From positions 2,666,001-2,730,000 of the forward strand of contig NZ_CP154799.1 in the NCBI RefSeq assembly GCF_050920705.1: a DNA stretch of 64,000 nt. The letters run 5' to 3'. The position numbers and the translations under genes were made by a program. Positions 17,757 through 27,092 of this stretch are shown here, piece by piece (the stretch's first letter is position 1; every line of letters starts with the position of its first letter). Below the pieces are notes generated by a model. The model worked only from the letters and a program-made list of their open reading frames with translations, had not been told where the DNA came from and made no database searches. Source of the stretch: Regnicoccus_A sp014224355 (lineage in GTDB: Bacteria; Cyanobacteriota; Cyanobacteriia; PCC-6307; Cyanobiaceae).

Positions 17757-18590
17757 TCAGCCCTTCACCGCATCGCCGCTGGCACTGGGGAGGATGTACC
17801 GCTGCAACAGCACGAACAGCACCAGCACCGGCAGGATCGAGACGACGGAACCCGCCGCCACCAGGCGCCAGTCAAGGGAGAAACTGCTGGCCAGTTGCTG
17901 CAGACCCAGGGGAAGGGTGTAGAGCCTGGGGTCATCGAGGATCACCAACGGCCAGAGGAAATCACTCCAGGTGCCGATGAACACGAACATCGCCAGGGTG
18001 ATCAGGTCGGCCCGGGCAGCGGGAATCATCACGTTCCACCACTCGCCCACCGGGGTGCAGCCATCGATGCGGGCCGCCTCCTCCAGTTCCACCGGAACCC
18101 CGAGAAAACTCTGGCGCAACAGAAAGATGCCGAAGGCCGTGGCCGCCTGGGGCACGATCAGGGCCCAGAGGGTGTTGCGCAGGCCCAGCTGGACCATCAT
18201 CAGATACAGCGGAATCATCACCACCTGAAAGGGAATCAGGATGGTGGCCACCACCAGGGCCAGCACCAGGCCGCGGCCGGCGAAGCGCATCCGCGCCAGC
18301 GGGTAAGCCGCCAGCGAACAGAACAGCAGGTTGCCCAGCACCGCCAGCAGGCTGACCACTGTGCTGTTGAACAGGTACAGGCCCAGAGGATGATCAGCGA
18401 AGAGGCGGCCGTAGGCCTCCAGGCTGGGCTGGGCTGGGATCAGCGCCGGTGGGGTGGCGAAGATGTTCTCGGCGGGGCCCTTCAGGGAGGTGCTCACCAG
18501 CCAGAGCAGGGGCACCAGCATCAGCAGGGCCAGCATCAGCAGGGCCCCCAGTTGCAGAACGCTTGCCCAGAGAGGCCGTTGCTGCTTCAC
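17757..18590 (-). CDS. MalG-type carbohydrate ABC transporter permease
   Basis: 277-residue membrane subunit of a sugar or glycoside (e.g. glucosylglycerol-type) importer. It shows an N-terminal helix, six hydrophobic segments in all, and the ATPase-coupling EAA motif ELEEAARIDGCTPVGEWW near residue 167. It overlaps the leuA stop by 4 bp, so the two genes are linked in translation by position. No partner permease, binding protein or ATPase is in the window, so the rest of the transporter must be encoded elsewhere. Confidence 0.9.
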   Translation of the reverse strand: MKQQRPLWASVLQLGALLMLALLMLVPLLWLVSTSLKGPAENIFATPPALIPAQPSLEAYGRLFADHPLGLYLFNSTVVSLLAVLGNLLFCSLAAYPLARMRFAGRGLVLALVVATILIPFQVVMIPLYLMMVQLGLRNTLWALIVPQAATAFGIFLLRQSFLGVPVELEEAARIDGCTPVGEWWNVMIPAARADLITLAMFVFIGTWSDFLWPLVILDDPRLYTLPLGLQQLASSFSLDWRLVAAGSVVSILPVLVLFVLLQRYILPSASGDAVKG

Positions 18591-20209
18591 AGCCGCGGCA
18601 GCTCCGCCACCGGCAGGGACGCTTTCTGGGGATGCAGGGGCTGGCGCTCCATCGCATTCACCAGCCGGTTGAGGGCATTCACGAAGGCCTGCGCCGCAGC
18701 CACCACGATGTCGGTGTCGGCGGCATGGCCGGAATAGAGCACCCCCTGGTGGCGCAGGCGGATCGTGACCTCGCCCATGGCGTCGATGCCCTCGGTGACG
18801 GACTTGACGCTGAATTCCACGAGCTCATTGGGCACCCGCGCCAGGCTGTTGAGGGCCTGACAGACGGCGTCGACAGGACCGGTGCCGATGGCGGCCTCGG
18901 TGAGCTCGGCCCCATCGCTGGTGGTGAGCGTGACGGTGGCCGTGGGCTGCAGATTGGTGCCGGTGCTCACCTGCACCAGCTTCAGGTCGTAGCGGGCTTC
19001 GGTCTGCTGGGCCTGATCGCTGACGATCGCCTCGAGATCTCGGTCGGTGATCTCCCGCTTGCGATCGGCCAGCTCCTTGAAACGGGCAAAGGCCTCATCG
19101 AGGTCGTCACGCTCAAGGGTGTAGCCGAGGTCCTCCAGCCGCGCCCGGAAAGCACTGCGGCCGCTCAGCTTGCCCAGGGAGATGCGGTTGTCGGCCAGAC
19201 CGATGGTGCGCGCATCGACGATCTCGTAGGTGAGCCGGTTCTTGAGCACCCCGTCCTGATGGATGCCCGATTCATGGGCGAAGGCATTGGCCCCCACGAT
19301 CGCCTTGTTGGGCTGCACCGCCATGCCGGTGAGGTTGCTGACCAGGCGTGAGGTCTTGTAGATCTCCTCGGTGCGCACCCCCGTGAGCGGCTCAGAGCTG
19401 CCTGCCTGGCGGCCGAGAAAGGGATTGAAGTAGCTGCGGCGTACGTGCAGCGCCATCACCAGCTCCTCGAGGGAGGCGTTGCCGGCCCGTTCACCGATGC
19501 CGTTGATCGTGCACTCCAGCTGGCGGGCTCCGTTCTTGACCGCCTCAAGGAAGTTGGCCACCGCCAGACCGAGATCGTTGTGGCCATGCACAGAGATCAC
19601 AGCCTGGTCGATGTTGGGCACGTGAGCATTGATGCCGGCGATCAGGCCACCGAATTCAGCCGGCGTTGTGTACCCGACAGTGTCGGGGATGTTGATGGTG
19701 GTGGCACCGGCGGCAATGGCGGCTTCGATCACCTCGTAGAGGTAGTCGGGATCAGAGCGACCAGCGTCCTCACAGGAAAACTCCACATCTTCGACGAGGG
19801 AGCGGGCGTAGGCCACCATCTCTGCGGTGATCGCCACCACCTCAGCGCGACTTTTGCGCAGTTTGTGCTCGAGATGAATGTCGCTGGTGGCGATGAAGGT
19901 GTGGATGCGGCGGTTGGCGGCAGGAGCCACCGCTTCCGCGCAGGCTTTGATGTCGCCCTGGGCGGCCCGGGCCAGGCCACAGATCACGGGTCCTTCGGGG
20001 GTGCCGACGGCGGCTGCGATGCGCTGCACAGCATTGAAATCCCCGGGGCTGGCGAAGGGGAAGCCCGCCTCAATGATGTCGACCCGCAGGCGGGCGAGCT
20101 GGTGGGCGATCGCCAGCTTCTCCTCGAGGTTGAGGCTGGCCCCGGGGGATTGCTCGCCATCCCGCAGGGTGGTGTCGAAGATCAGTACGCGGCCGGGGTC
20201 CTTGGCCAT
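18587..20209 (-). CDS. leuA: 2-isopropylmalate synthase
   Basis: First committed step of leucine synthesis: acetyl-CoA plus 2-oxoisovalerate gives 2-isopropylmalate. The 540 residues begin with the catalytic TIM barrel (DTTLRDGEQSPGAS at 11-24; metal-binding HGHNDLG with both histidines; GIGERAGNASLEE), then the linker and the C-terminal LeuA dimer/allosteric domain (LKLVQVSTGTNLQPTATVTL) for leucine feedback. Length fits LeuA rather than homocitrate or citramalate synthase. ATG start at 20209. No attenuator-like leucine peptide is visible in the 39 bp upstream. Confidence 0.95.
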   Translation of the reverse strand: MAKDPGRVLIFDTTLRDGEQSPGASLNLEEKLAIAHQLARLRVDIIEAGFPFASPGDFNAVQRIAAAVGTPEGPVICGLARAAQGDIKACAEAVAPAANRRIHTFIATSDIHLEHKLRKSRAEVVAITAEMVAYARSLVEDVEFSCEDAGRSDPDYLYEVIEAAIAAGATTINIPDTVGYTTPAEFGGLIAGINAHVPNIDQAVISVHGHNDLGLAVANFLEAVKNGARQLECTINGIGERAGNASLEELVMALHVRRSYFNPFLGRQAGSSEPLTGVRTEEIYKTSRLVSNLTGMAVQPNKAIVGANAFAHESGIHQDGVLKNRLTYEIVDARTIGLADNRISLGKLSGRSAFRARLEDLGYTLERDDLDEAFARFKELADRKREITDRDLEAIVSDQAQQTEARYDLKLVQVSTGTNLQPTATVTLTTSDGAELTEAAIGTGPVDAVCQALNSLARVPNELVEFSVKSVTEGIDAMGEVTIRLRHQGVLYSGHAADTDIVVAAAQAFVNALNRLVNAMERQPLHPQKASLPVAELPRL

Positions 20210-20248
20210 GACCGTTGCAAGTCGATGTGACTATGAGTTGACCTGATC

Positions 20249-20899
20249 CTAGGGGGAGGGAGCGATCACCACCTCACGGGAACCGCCGTCTGGACGCTCC
20301 AGCGGACGGCGCACCAGCTCCCTGCTGATCGGCTCAACCCGCACCGAGCTCTCGGATCCCCGCTGGAACACAGGCGCCTGGACCGCTTCGGCCTTCTCCA
20401 GCTTCTCCCGTAACCCGGACAGGTCCAGGAAGATGTCGACGGCATTGCGCAGCTCCCGAGGCACCATCCCATCGGTGTTGAGCAGCACGATCCTGATCCC
20501 CCGGGCCCGCAGGGTCTCCACCAACCGTTCCAGATCGCGGCTGCCGCTCAGGAGCCAGACCTCATCAAGCCGGTGGGCCACCATCATCAGATCCAGGCAG
20601 ATCTCCACATCCAGATTCGCCCTGGCGAACTGACGATGCTCCGGATCCGCACCGAATTCCCGCAGCGGTTTGCTACGAACCGTGTAGCCCAGGCTGGTGA
20701 GTGCATCGCGGAAGGGCCGCTGATCAGCCGGATCCTTCAGGCCCGTGTACCAGAAGGCCCCATCAAGTTCGACGCCCGGCTCGGAAGCCGCCAGCTCCAG
20801 CAGCCTGCGGGGATCGAAGAACCAGCCCAGCTTCTGCTGGGCATAGAACATTCCGTGGCCGTCCACGAACATCCCGCGCCGGATCCTGCCCTGATCCAC
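20249..20899 (-). CDS. NYN-domain protein, LabA/DUF88 type
   Basis: 216 residues. The NYN (PIN-like nuclease) fold is visible: acidic strand MFVDGHGMFY at about 9-18, DLEICLDLMM with conserved acidic residues near 95, VWLLSGSRDLERLVETL with the SGSxD motif, and IVLLNTDGMVPRELRNAVDIFLDL. A variable C-terminal tail follows. LabA-type proteins affect circadian output in Synechococcus elongatus; others are predicted RNases. Either role here is inference. It ends 39 bp before the leuA start on the same strand. Confidence 0.82.
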   Translation of the reverse strand: MDQGRIRRGMFVDGHGMFYAQQKLGWFFDPRRLLELAASEPGVELDGAFWYTGLKDPADQRPFRDALTSLGYTVRSKPLREFGADPEHRQFARANLDVEICLDLMMVAHRLDEVWLLSGSRDLERLVETLRARGIRIVLLNTDGMVPRELRNAVDIFLDLSGLREKLEKAEAVQAPVFQRGSESSVRVEPISRELVRRPLERPDGGSREVVIAPSP

Positions 20900-20995
20900 C
20901 TGACTCCCATCCCGCCTCTCTCACCAGCCTAGGAGTGAAGGCACAAAGGGTTGCCGGAGGGAGACCCGTACAGTGCCTCCACCCATGGATGGTCA

Positions 20996-22576
20996 ATGGC
21001 CAAAGGCACCCTGGCCCTGGTCCTTCATGCCCATCTCCCCTACGTCCGGAGCAGCGATCCGGGCTCTCTGGAGGAAGACTGGTACTTCCAGGCTCTGCTC
21101 GAGAGCTACCTGCCCCTGCTTGAGGTGCTGGAGGAGAGCCGGGATGATCCCGGCCAAAGCCCCTGCCTCAGCCTCGGGCTTTCCCCCACCCTGCTCAGCC
21201 TGATCAGCGACCCCGTGCTCAGTGCACGGTTCCCTGACTGGCTGGCCCAGCGCCTTCAGTTGCTCCGGCAGGCGCCCCCCGCTGAGGGGGGCGCCGCCGC
21301 GGCCCTGACCGACACCCTGGAGCGCACGCGCGAGGGCTGGATCGAGAGCGGCGGCCAGGTGCTGCATCGCTTCCAGCAGTTGCAGCGGGATGGGGTGCTC
21401 GACCTGCTCACCTGCGCCGCCACCCACGGCTACCTGCCACTGCTGCGCCACAGCCCTGAAGCCGTGCGGGCCCAGCTGATCAATGCCGTGCGTGAGCATC
21501 AGCGGTTGCTGGGGGTGCGGCCGCTCGGGATCTGGCTGCCGGAGTGCGCCTACTACGAAGGTCTTGACCTGCTCCTGCGGCAGTGCGGCCTGCGCTATGC
21601 CGTGCTCGACGCCCATGGCCTGCTGCACGCCCTGCCAAGGCCCCGCTACGGGGTTTACGCGCCGATCTGCTCCCCGGCGGGCATCGCCTTCTTCGCCCGC
21701 GATGGGGCTGCCACGCTGCCGGTCTGGTCGGCCTCGGAAGGCTTTCCAGGCGATGGCCACTACCGGGAATTTCACCGTGATCTGGGCTGGGACCTGCCCG
21801 AAGAGGAGCTGCGGGCCCATGGCATCCCCTCAGCCCGACCCCTGGGCCTGAAACTGCATCGGGTCAGCGGCCGGAACTGCCCCCTCGATCAGAAACAGCC
21901 GTACGACCCGGAGGCCGCCGCCGGGCGGACCGTGGAGCACGCCGCGACCTACCTGGCCGGCCGGAGCGAGGAACTGGCGGACCTGGCCAGGGCCATGGAC
22001 CGTCCCCCTCTGCTGGTGGCCCCCTTCGATGCCGAGTTGTTCGGCCACTGGTGGTACGAGGGGCCCCGCTTCCTCGCCGAACTGTTCAGCCAGGGGCCCG
22101 CAGCGGGCGTGAGCTTTTCCAGCCTGCACAGCTCCCTCGAGGAGGGGAGGTCCCTGCAGATCTGCCGTCCCTCCCCTTCGAGCTGGGGCCAGGGGGGGTA
22201 TCACCATTACTGGCTTCACCAGAGCAATGCCTGGGTGGTGCCGGAGTGGCACCGTGCCTCCGAAGCCATGGTGAAGCGGGTCAATGGCGGCGTGGCCGGC
22301 GAGCGCCAGCGTCGGCTGCTCCACCAGGCGGGACGGGAACTGCTGCTGGCCCAGAGCTCGGACTGGAGCTTCATCCTCCGGGCGGGGACCACCACAGAGC
22401 TGGCCCGGCAGCGGATCCACCGCCATCTGGATCGCTTCTGGCGGTTGATGCACGCCATCGACACCGGAGCGGAGCTGCCCGAAAGCTGGCTGGAGGCTCT
22501 CGAAGCCGACGATGGCCTCTTTCCCCAGCTGAACGCGGCGGACTGGGCCAGTGTCAGCCTGGCAAGGCCCTGCTGA
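20996..22576 (+). CDS. glycoside hydrolase family 57, 1,4-alpha-glucan branching type
   Basis: Probable glycogen branching enzyme (DUF1957 type). The 526-residue protein begins MAKGTLALVLHAHLPYVR, which carries the family's N-terminal HxH strand motif. Further landmarks are the nucleophile motif WLPECAYYEGLD (about 180), the catalytic Asp in APFDAELFGHWWYEG (about 345), and HHYWLHQSNAWVVPEW followed by the helical C-terminal domain. I chose the ATG at 20996; an upstream TTG at 20951 would add 15 residues without support. Divergent from the NYN gene. Confidence 0.9.
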   Translation: MAKGTLALVLHAHLPYVRSSDPGSLEEDWYFQALLESYLPLLEVLEESRDDPGQSPCLSLGLSPTLLSLISDPVLSARFPDWLAQRLQLLRQAPPAEGGAAAALTDTLERTREGWIESGGQVLHRFQQLQRDGVLDLLTCAATHGYLPLLRHSPEAVRAQLINAVREHQRLLGVRPLGIWLPECAYYEGLDLLLRQCGLRYAVLDAHGLLHALPRPRYGVYAPICSPAGIAFFARDGAATLPVWSASEGFPGDGHYREFHRDLGWDLPEEELRAHGIPSARPLGLKLHRVSGRNCPLDQKQPYDPEAAAGRTVEHAATYLAGRSEELADLARAMDRPPLLVAPFDAELFGHWWYEGPRFLAELFSQGPAAGVSFSSLHSSLEEGRSLQICRPSPSSWGQGGYHHYWLHQSNAWVVPEWHRASEAMVKRVNGGVAGERQRRLLHQAGRELLLAQSSDWSFILRAGTTTELARQRIHRHLDRFWRLMHAIDTGAELPESWLEALEADDGLFPQLNAADWASVSLARPC

Positions 22577-22717
22577 CCATCCTCCCCGACACGCGACGGC
22601 GCGATCAGCCCCACCAGGTTCTTCCTTGATCGCTTCCAGGAACAGCCACCTCAGCCCAGTTACGCTCCTCCACGACGACACCCCCTGGGCTGGCCATCCC
22701 CCCTCGGACTCCACCCC

Positions 22718-23161
22718 ATGTATTCCCACCTGCTTGTCCCCATCGATGGATCCGAGGTCTCCCTCAGGGCCGTCCAGGGGGCTGTGGCCTTTGCCAAGGA
22801 AGTGGGCGCGCGGATCACCTTCCTCAATGCCCGGAGCATCCTGCCGGTGTCGATGGTGGGCACCGGGACCATGCTTGACGGGGGCACCCTCGAGCACCTC
22901 AGCCTGGTGGCCCGGGAGAACAGCGAACGGATCCTTGCGGAGGCCGAAGCCGTGGCGAACAGCGCCGGTGTCCCCTGCAGTGGCGAAGGGGTGGTCAACG
23001 ATCTGCCCCACGAGGCGATCATCGAGGCTGCCCAGACCCATGGCTGCGATCTGATCTTCATGGCCTCCCACGGCCGCAGGGGGCTGAGTGGCCTCTTGCT
23101 GGGCAGCCAGACCCAGCGGGTGCTGATCCATGCGCCTCTGCCGGTTCTGGTGTTCCGCTGA
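22718..23161 (+). CDS. universal stress protein (UspA family)
   Basis: 147 residues with the ATP-binding Usp fold: MYSHLLVPIDGS at strand 1, a helical middle (ENSERILAEAEAVANSAG), DLIFMASHGRRGLSGLLLGS with the nucleotide loop G-2x-G-9x-G-S/T, and VLIHAPLPVLVF at the end. It probably binds ATP and acts in stress adaptation; the specific function is unknown. Single gene, ending convergently with crtL (15 bp gap). Confidence 0.9.
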   Translation: MYSHLLVPIDGSEVSLRAVQGAVAFAKEVGARITFLNARSILPVSMVGTGTMLDGGTLEHLSLVARENSERILAEAEAVANSAGVPCSGEGVVNDLPHEAIIEAAQTHGCDLIFMASHGRRGLSGLLLGSQTQRVLIHAPLPVLVFR

Positions 23162-23176
23162 GGGCCCGGGAGTCGG

Positions 23177-24391
23177 CTAACCGCGGAGGGCTCGCCAGAG
23201 CAGGGAAACTTCGCGTCCTTTCGGCTGCATCAACCCCCAGCGCACGTCGGCTGGAGCCAGGGCGAACAGACGCAGCATCGCCGCCACCAGCTCGCTCAGG
23301 CTGAGTGTGTTGGTGAGGAAGCCAAACCACTGCGGTTCAGGCAGGGCGAAGAACGTGCTGAAAAACTGCCTCAGCTCCTGCTCGGAGAAGCGCATCAGCT
23401 TCTCCAGACCGAACTGGTAGATCCCGTGCATGCGCACGAGCTCCGGAGTCCAGAGGGCAGCCCAGGCCGCTTCAGCCACCTGGGCGGCTGAACGATCGCC
23501 CCCGGCCAGGGCAGTGGCGATGGCGGCCGCCAGGCCGGGGGCACGGCGGAGCAAGGAGCCCACCAGGTAGCCCGAAGCGGGGTGAACCAGGCTGGCAGAC
23601 CCTCCGAAACCCATCACCCGCTGGCGGAGATCGGGCAACGGCAGGTTCATCGGAAACAGGCACCGTTCTTCATGCTGGACATGGACCACGGCCACACCTC
23701 GGTGGGCCAGCCGCCGCCGGAGGCGATCTTCGAGCACCTCGATCGGTACCGGAGGGGCCAGCGCCAGCGAGGTTTCCTCCACAAAGAAGCGGCCTCCGCC
23801 CAGGTCCATGGCATACAGGAAGGTGGGAGGGGCCAAGCGCTCCTGCTCGCTCAGATGATCGCTGCGGTAATCCATCAACACGAACTGGCCGGGAGGCACC
23901 GGATCCGCCGAGAAGGTGCCCACAATCCCGTAGGCAGCCTGGGCGGCCACAGGTCCAAGGACCGGTCTCCGCACAAAGACCGGATCATGGCCGGTGGTGT
24001 CGATCACCAGCCGGGCCGTGAGAACGTCCCCGTCGTGGGTTGTCACCTGAGAGCCCCGCTCATCGTGGCTGAGCTCCGCCGCCAGACCACGGCGCCAGCT
24101 CATGCCTGCGCTGCGGCCCAGCCAGTGGCCCTGGAGCTTCTCGCGATCGAAGAGGCCGTAGTCGCGGCCGAGGCTCACCGGCTCAGCGCCGAAATAGCTC
24201 ACACAGTTCGACCAGCGGTGCTCCAGCAGATGGGAGAGGTTGAGCTGATCCAGCTCGTCGGCCCAGATGCCATAGGTGTTCTGCCATGGGCTAGCGGGAT
24301 CATCGGCCGCCAAACCCACCACCTTGAGGCCCAAGGGAACAAGCTCACTGGCGATAGCCAGCCCCGCCGGACCGGCGCCGAGCACCAGCAC
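23177..24391 (-). CDS. crtL: lycopene beta-cyclase (CrtL type)
   Basis: Cyclises lycopene to beta-carotene at the membrane using a bound flavin. The 404 residues start with the Rossmann FAD motif LVLGAGPAGLAIAS, then YGIWADELD, VIDTTGHDPV, QAAYGIVGTF, VLMDYR and FLYAMDLGGGRFFVEETSL, all landmarks of plant/cyanobacterial CrtL. The GTG at 24391 places the first strand directly at the N-terminus; sense codons (FPIAAD) continue upstream into the gyrA end, so the true start may be a few codons earlier. It follows gyrA on the same strand with only 20 bp between. Confidence 0.93.
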   Translation of the reverse strand: MLVLGAGPAGLAIASELVPLGLKVVGLAADDPASPWQNTYGIWADELDQLNLSHLLEHRWSNCVSYFGAEPVSLGRDYGLFDREKLQGHWLGRSAGMSWRRGLAAELSHDERGSQVTTHDGDVLTARLVIDTTGHDPVFVRRPVLGPVAAQAAYGIVGTFSADPVPPGQFVLMDYRSDHLSEQERLAPPTFLYAMDLGGGRFFVEETSLALAPPVPIEVLEDRLRRRLAHRGVAVVHVQHEERCLFPMNLPLPDLRQRVMGFGGSASLVHPASGYLVGSLLRRAPGLAAAIATALAGGDRSAAQVAEAAWAALWTPELVRMHGIYQFGLEKLMRFSEQELRQFFSTFFALPEPQWFGFLTNTLSLSELVAAMLRLFALAPADVRWGLMQPKGREVSLLWRALRG

Positions 24392-24411
24392 ATCAGCGGC
24401 GATGGGAAACG

Positions 24412-27024
24412 TCAGGCGGACTCCGGCGATGGGGGCTGATCAACGGGCTCGCCGGATTCATCGACACTGGCGTCCTCCTCAGGAGCCGGGGGCACCAGCA
24501 CCACTTCGCTGAGACGATCCCCGCTGTCGAGCTTCTGGAGGCGCACCCCGGTGGCAGCACGCGACTGCTGAGGAATCGCGTCGGCCTGCATGCGCACGAT
24601 CACGCCCCGCTCGCTCACCAGCAGCAATTCCTCTCCGGGTCCCATCACCGTGAGCCCCACCAGCACGTCACCGTCGCGGCGGAACTTGATGGCCCGCAGG
24701 CCCAGGCCGGCCCGGCGCTGCAGGCGGAACTGGGTCACCGGCACGCGCTTGCCCAGCCCGCTGGCGGACGCCACCAGCACCCATGGGCCCTCGGCACTCT
24801 CGGTTGTCTCCGGCGTCTCCTCGTCATCGCCCGCGCTGGCGGAACTGCTGGCCACCTGATCAGCCAGCTCGGCCGGCAGCACGTCCATGCTCACCAGCTC
24901 ATCGCCCGGTCGCAGGGCCATGGCGCGCACACCGCGGGCGGTCCGGCCCAGGGGCCTCAGTTCACCATCGGTGAGGCGGAAGTGGATCGTCATCCCCTTG
25001 AGCGAACCGATCAGCACACTGTCGCCAGGAAGGGCCAGCCGCGCCCAGCGCAGGGCGTCGCCGTCTTCGAGGCTGATGGCGATCAATCCGTTGGAGCGGA
25101 TGTTGGCGAACGCCGAGAGACGGGTGCGCTTGATGTAGCCCCCGCTGGTGAGCATCAGCAACTGAACGTCGTCGTCGAAGGCACTCACCGCCACCAGGGA
25201 GGTGATCTGCTCCTCGCGGGGAATCGGCAGCAACTGCACCACGGGGGTGCCTTTGGCTCCCCGACTTCCCACCGGCACCCGGTAGGCGGGAACGGCATAG
25301 ACCACGCCACGGTCGCTGAACAGCAGCAAGGTGTCGTGGTCGTTGCAGCTGATGAACAGCCTCACCGCCTCCTCACCCTGGCTTCGGGTTCCGGCCTTGC
25401 CACGGGTTCCGCGGCTGGTGGCCTCGAACTCGCTCACCGGCATGCGCTTGAGGTAGCCGTTCTCGGTGAGCAGCACCACCGAACGCTCGTTGGCGATCAG
25501 GTCAATGTCCTCGAGCCCTCCTTCGAGATCAAGAATTTCTGTCCGTCGCTCGGACGGATAACGATCACGCAGCTGATTCAGCTCTGATTGGATCAATCCA
25601 AGAACGCGCTCGCGCCGGCCGAGAATATCTTTGTAGTCGGCAATCTTGGCTACGAGATCCTCATGCTCCAGGCGGATCTTGTCGGCCTCGAGGGCCGTGA
25701 GCCGACGGAGTTGCATCTGCAGAATCGCATCAGCCTGAATCTCACTGAGGCCATGACGCTCCTGCAGCTGATGGCGGGCGGTGGCTGCATCAGCTGCCGC
25801 ACGAATCAGGGCGATGATCGGATCGAGTTGTTCCAGCGCCAGCAGCAAGCCAAGAAGGATGTGATCCCGCTCTTCGGCCTTCCTAAGGAAGTACCGGGTA
25901 CGCCGCTCGATCGTCTCGATGCGGAAATCGAGAAAGACCTGCAGCATGCGACGCAGGGTGAGCAGGAGAGGCTCGCCATTCACCAGCGCCAACATGTGGG
26001 CACTGAAGTTGCTCTGGAGGGGCGTGAGCTTGAACAGGTTGTTCAGCACTACCTGGGGATAGGCATCCCGACGCAGTTCAATCACGATCCGCATGCCATC
26101 GCGGTCGCTCTCGTCACGGATGTCGGAGATGCCGTCGAGCTTCTTGTCGTTCACCATCTCGGCGATACGCTCGATCAGCGCTGCCTTGTTGGTCTGGTAG
26201 GGAAGTTCGGTGATGATCACCGCATCGCGATCGGGCCGGCCTGGGATTTCCAGCGTTTCGATGGCGGCCACCCCGCGCATCGTCACAGATCCGCGGCCGG
26301 TGGTGTAAGTCTCACGGATGCCGCGACGGCCGAGGATCTGACCCCCGGTGGGAAAATCAGGACCGGGAATCAGGGCCATCAAGGCCCGGTCATCGATCTC
26401 GGGATCGGCGATCAGGGCCAGCAACCCGTTGATCAGTTCGGTGAGGTTGTGGGGCGGGATGTTGGTGGCCATGCCCACCGCGATGCCCGAGGAACCGTTC
26501 AGCAGCAGGTGAGGAACCCGCGCTGGCATCACCGTGGGTTCCTGCTGGGAGCCATCGAAGTTGTCGATGTAATCGACGGTTTCAGCTTCGATGTCTTCGA
26601 GCAGGCTGTCGGTGGTGAGGGCCTGCAACCGTGATTCGGTGTAGCGCATGGCAGCCGGTGGGTCGTTGTCCACCGAGCCGAAGTTGCCGTGGCCGTCGAT
26701 CAGCGGCATCCGCATCGAGAAGTCCTGGGCCATGCGCACCAGGGCGTCATAGACAGCCGTATCACCGTGGGGATGGTATTTACCGAGCACCTCACCCACC
26801 ACCCGGGCACATTTCCGGTAGGGGCGATCGCTGGTGAGGCCCAGTTCATACATCGCGTAGAGGATGCGGCGATGCACCGGCTTGAGGCCATCGCGGGCAT
26901 CGGGCAGGGCCCGTCCCACGATCACGCTCATCGCGTACTCCAGGTAGGAGCGCGACATCTCATTGCGCAGGTCGGTCTGGATGATCCGTCCGTCGGATTC
27001 GCCGGGACCCGTTGGATCCGCCAT
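24412..27024 (-). CDS. gyrA: DNA gyrase subunit A
   Basis: Breaks and rejoins DNA in the gyrase A2B2 complex. 870 residues: the winged-helix/tower domain with QTDLRNEMSRSYLEYAMSVI, the quinolone-region stretch HPHGDTAVYDALVRMAQDF (84-102) and catalytic Tyr128 in AAMRYTE; then a coiled coil; then six C-terminal beta-propeller repeats. The GyrA-box region appears as SRGTRGKAGTRSQGEEAV, close to the canonical QRRGGKG box. An acidic insert (GDDEETPETTESAEG) interrupts the propeller. I chose the ATG at 27024 (MADPTGPGES). Confidence 0.96.
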   Translation of the reverse strand: MADPTGPGESDGRIIQTDLRNEMSRSYLEYAMSVIVGRALPDARDGLKPVHRRILYAMYELGLTSDRPYRKCARVVGEVLGKYHPHGDTAVYDALVRMAQDFSMRMPLIDGHGNFGSVDNDPPAAMRYTESRLQALTTDSLLEDIEAETVDYIDNFDGSQQEPTVMPARVPHLLLNGSSGIAVGMATNIPPHNLTELINGLLALIADPEIDDRALMALIPGPDFPTGGQILGRRGIRETYTTGRGSVTMRGVAAIETLEIPGRPDRDAVIITELPYQTNKAALIERIAEMVNDKKLDGISDIRDESDRDGMRIVIELRRDAYPQVVLNNLFKLTPLQSNFSAHMLALVNGEPLLLTLRRMLQVFLDFRIETIERRTRYFLRKAEERDHILLGLLLALEQLDPIIALIRAAADAATARHQLQERHGLSEIQADAILQMQLRRLTALEADKIRLEHEDLVAKIADYKDILGRRERVLGLIQSELNQLRDRYPSERRTEILDLEGGLEDIDLIANERSVVLLTENGYLKRMPVSEFEATSRGTRGKAGTRSQGEEAVRLFISCNDHDTLLLFSDRGVVYAVPAYRVPVGSRGAKGTPVVQLLPIPREEQITSLVAVSAFDDDVQLLMLTSGGYIKRTRLSAFANIRSNGLIAISLEDGDALRWARLALPGDSVLIGSLKGMTIHFRLTDGELRPLGRTARGVRAMALRPGDELVSMDVLPAELADQVASSSASAGDDEETPETTESAEGPWVLVASASGLGKRVPVTQFRLQRRAGLGLRAIKFRRDGDVLVGLTVMGPGEELLLVSERGVIVRMQADAIPQQSRAATGVRLQKLDSGDRLSEVVLVPPAPEEDASVDESGEPVDQPPSPESA

Positions 27025-27092
27025 CTCACACCACACTGCCGAAGGCCACGTTAAGCGAGGCTGGGGCCACCGTCTTCGGGCTGCTTGCGCCG

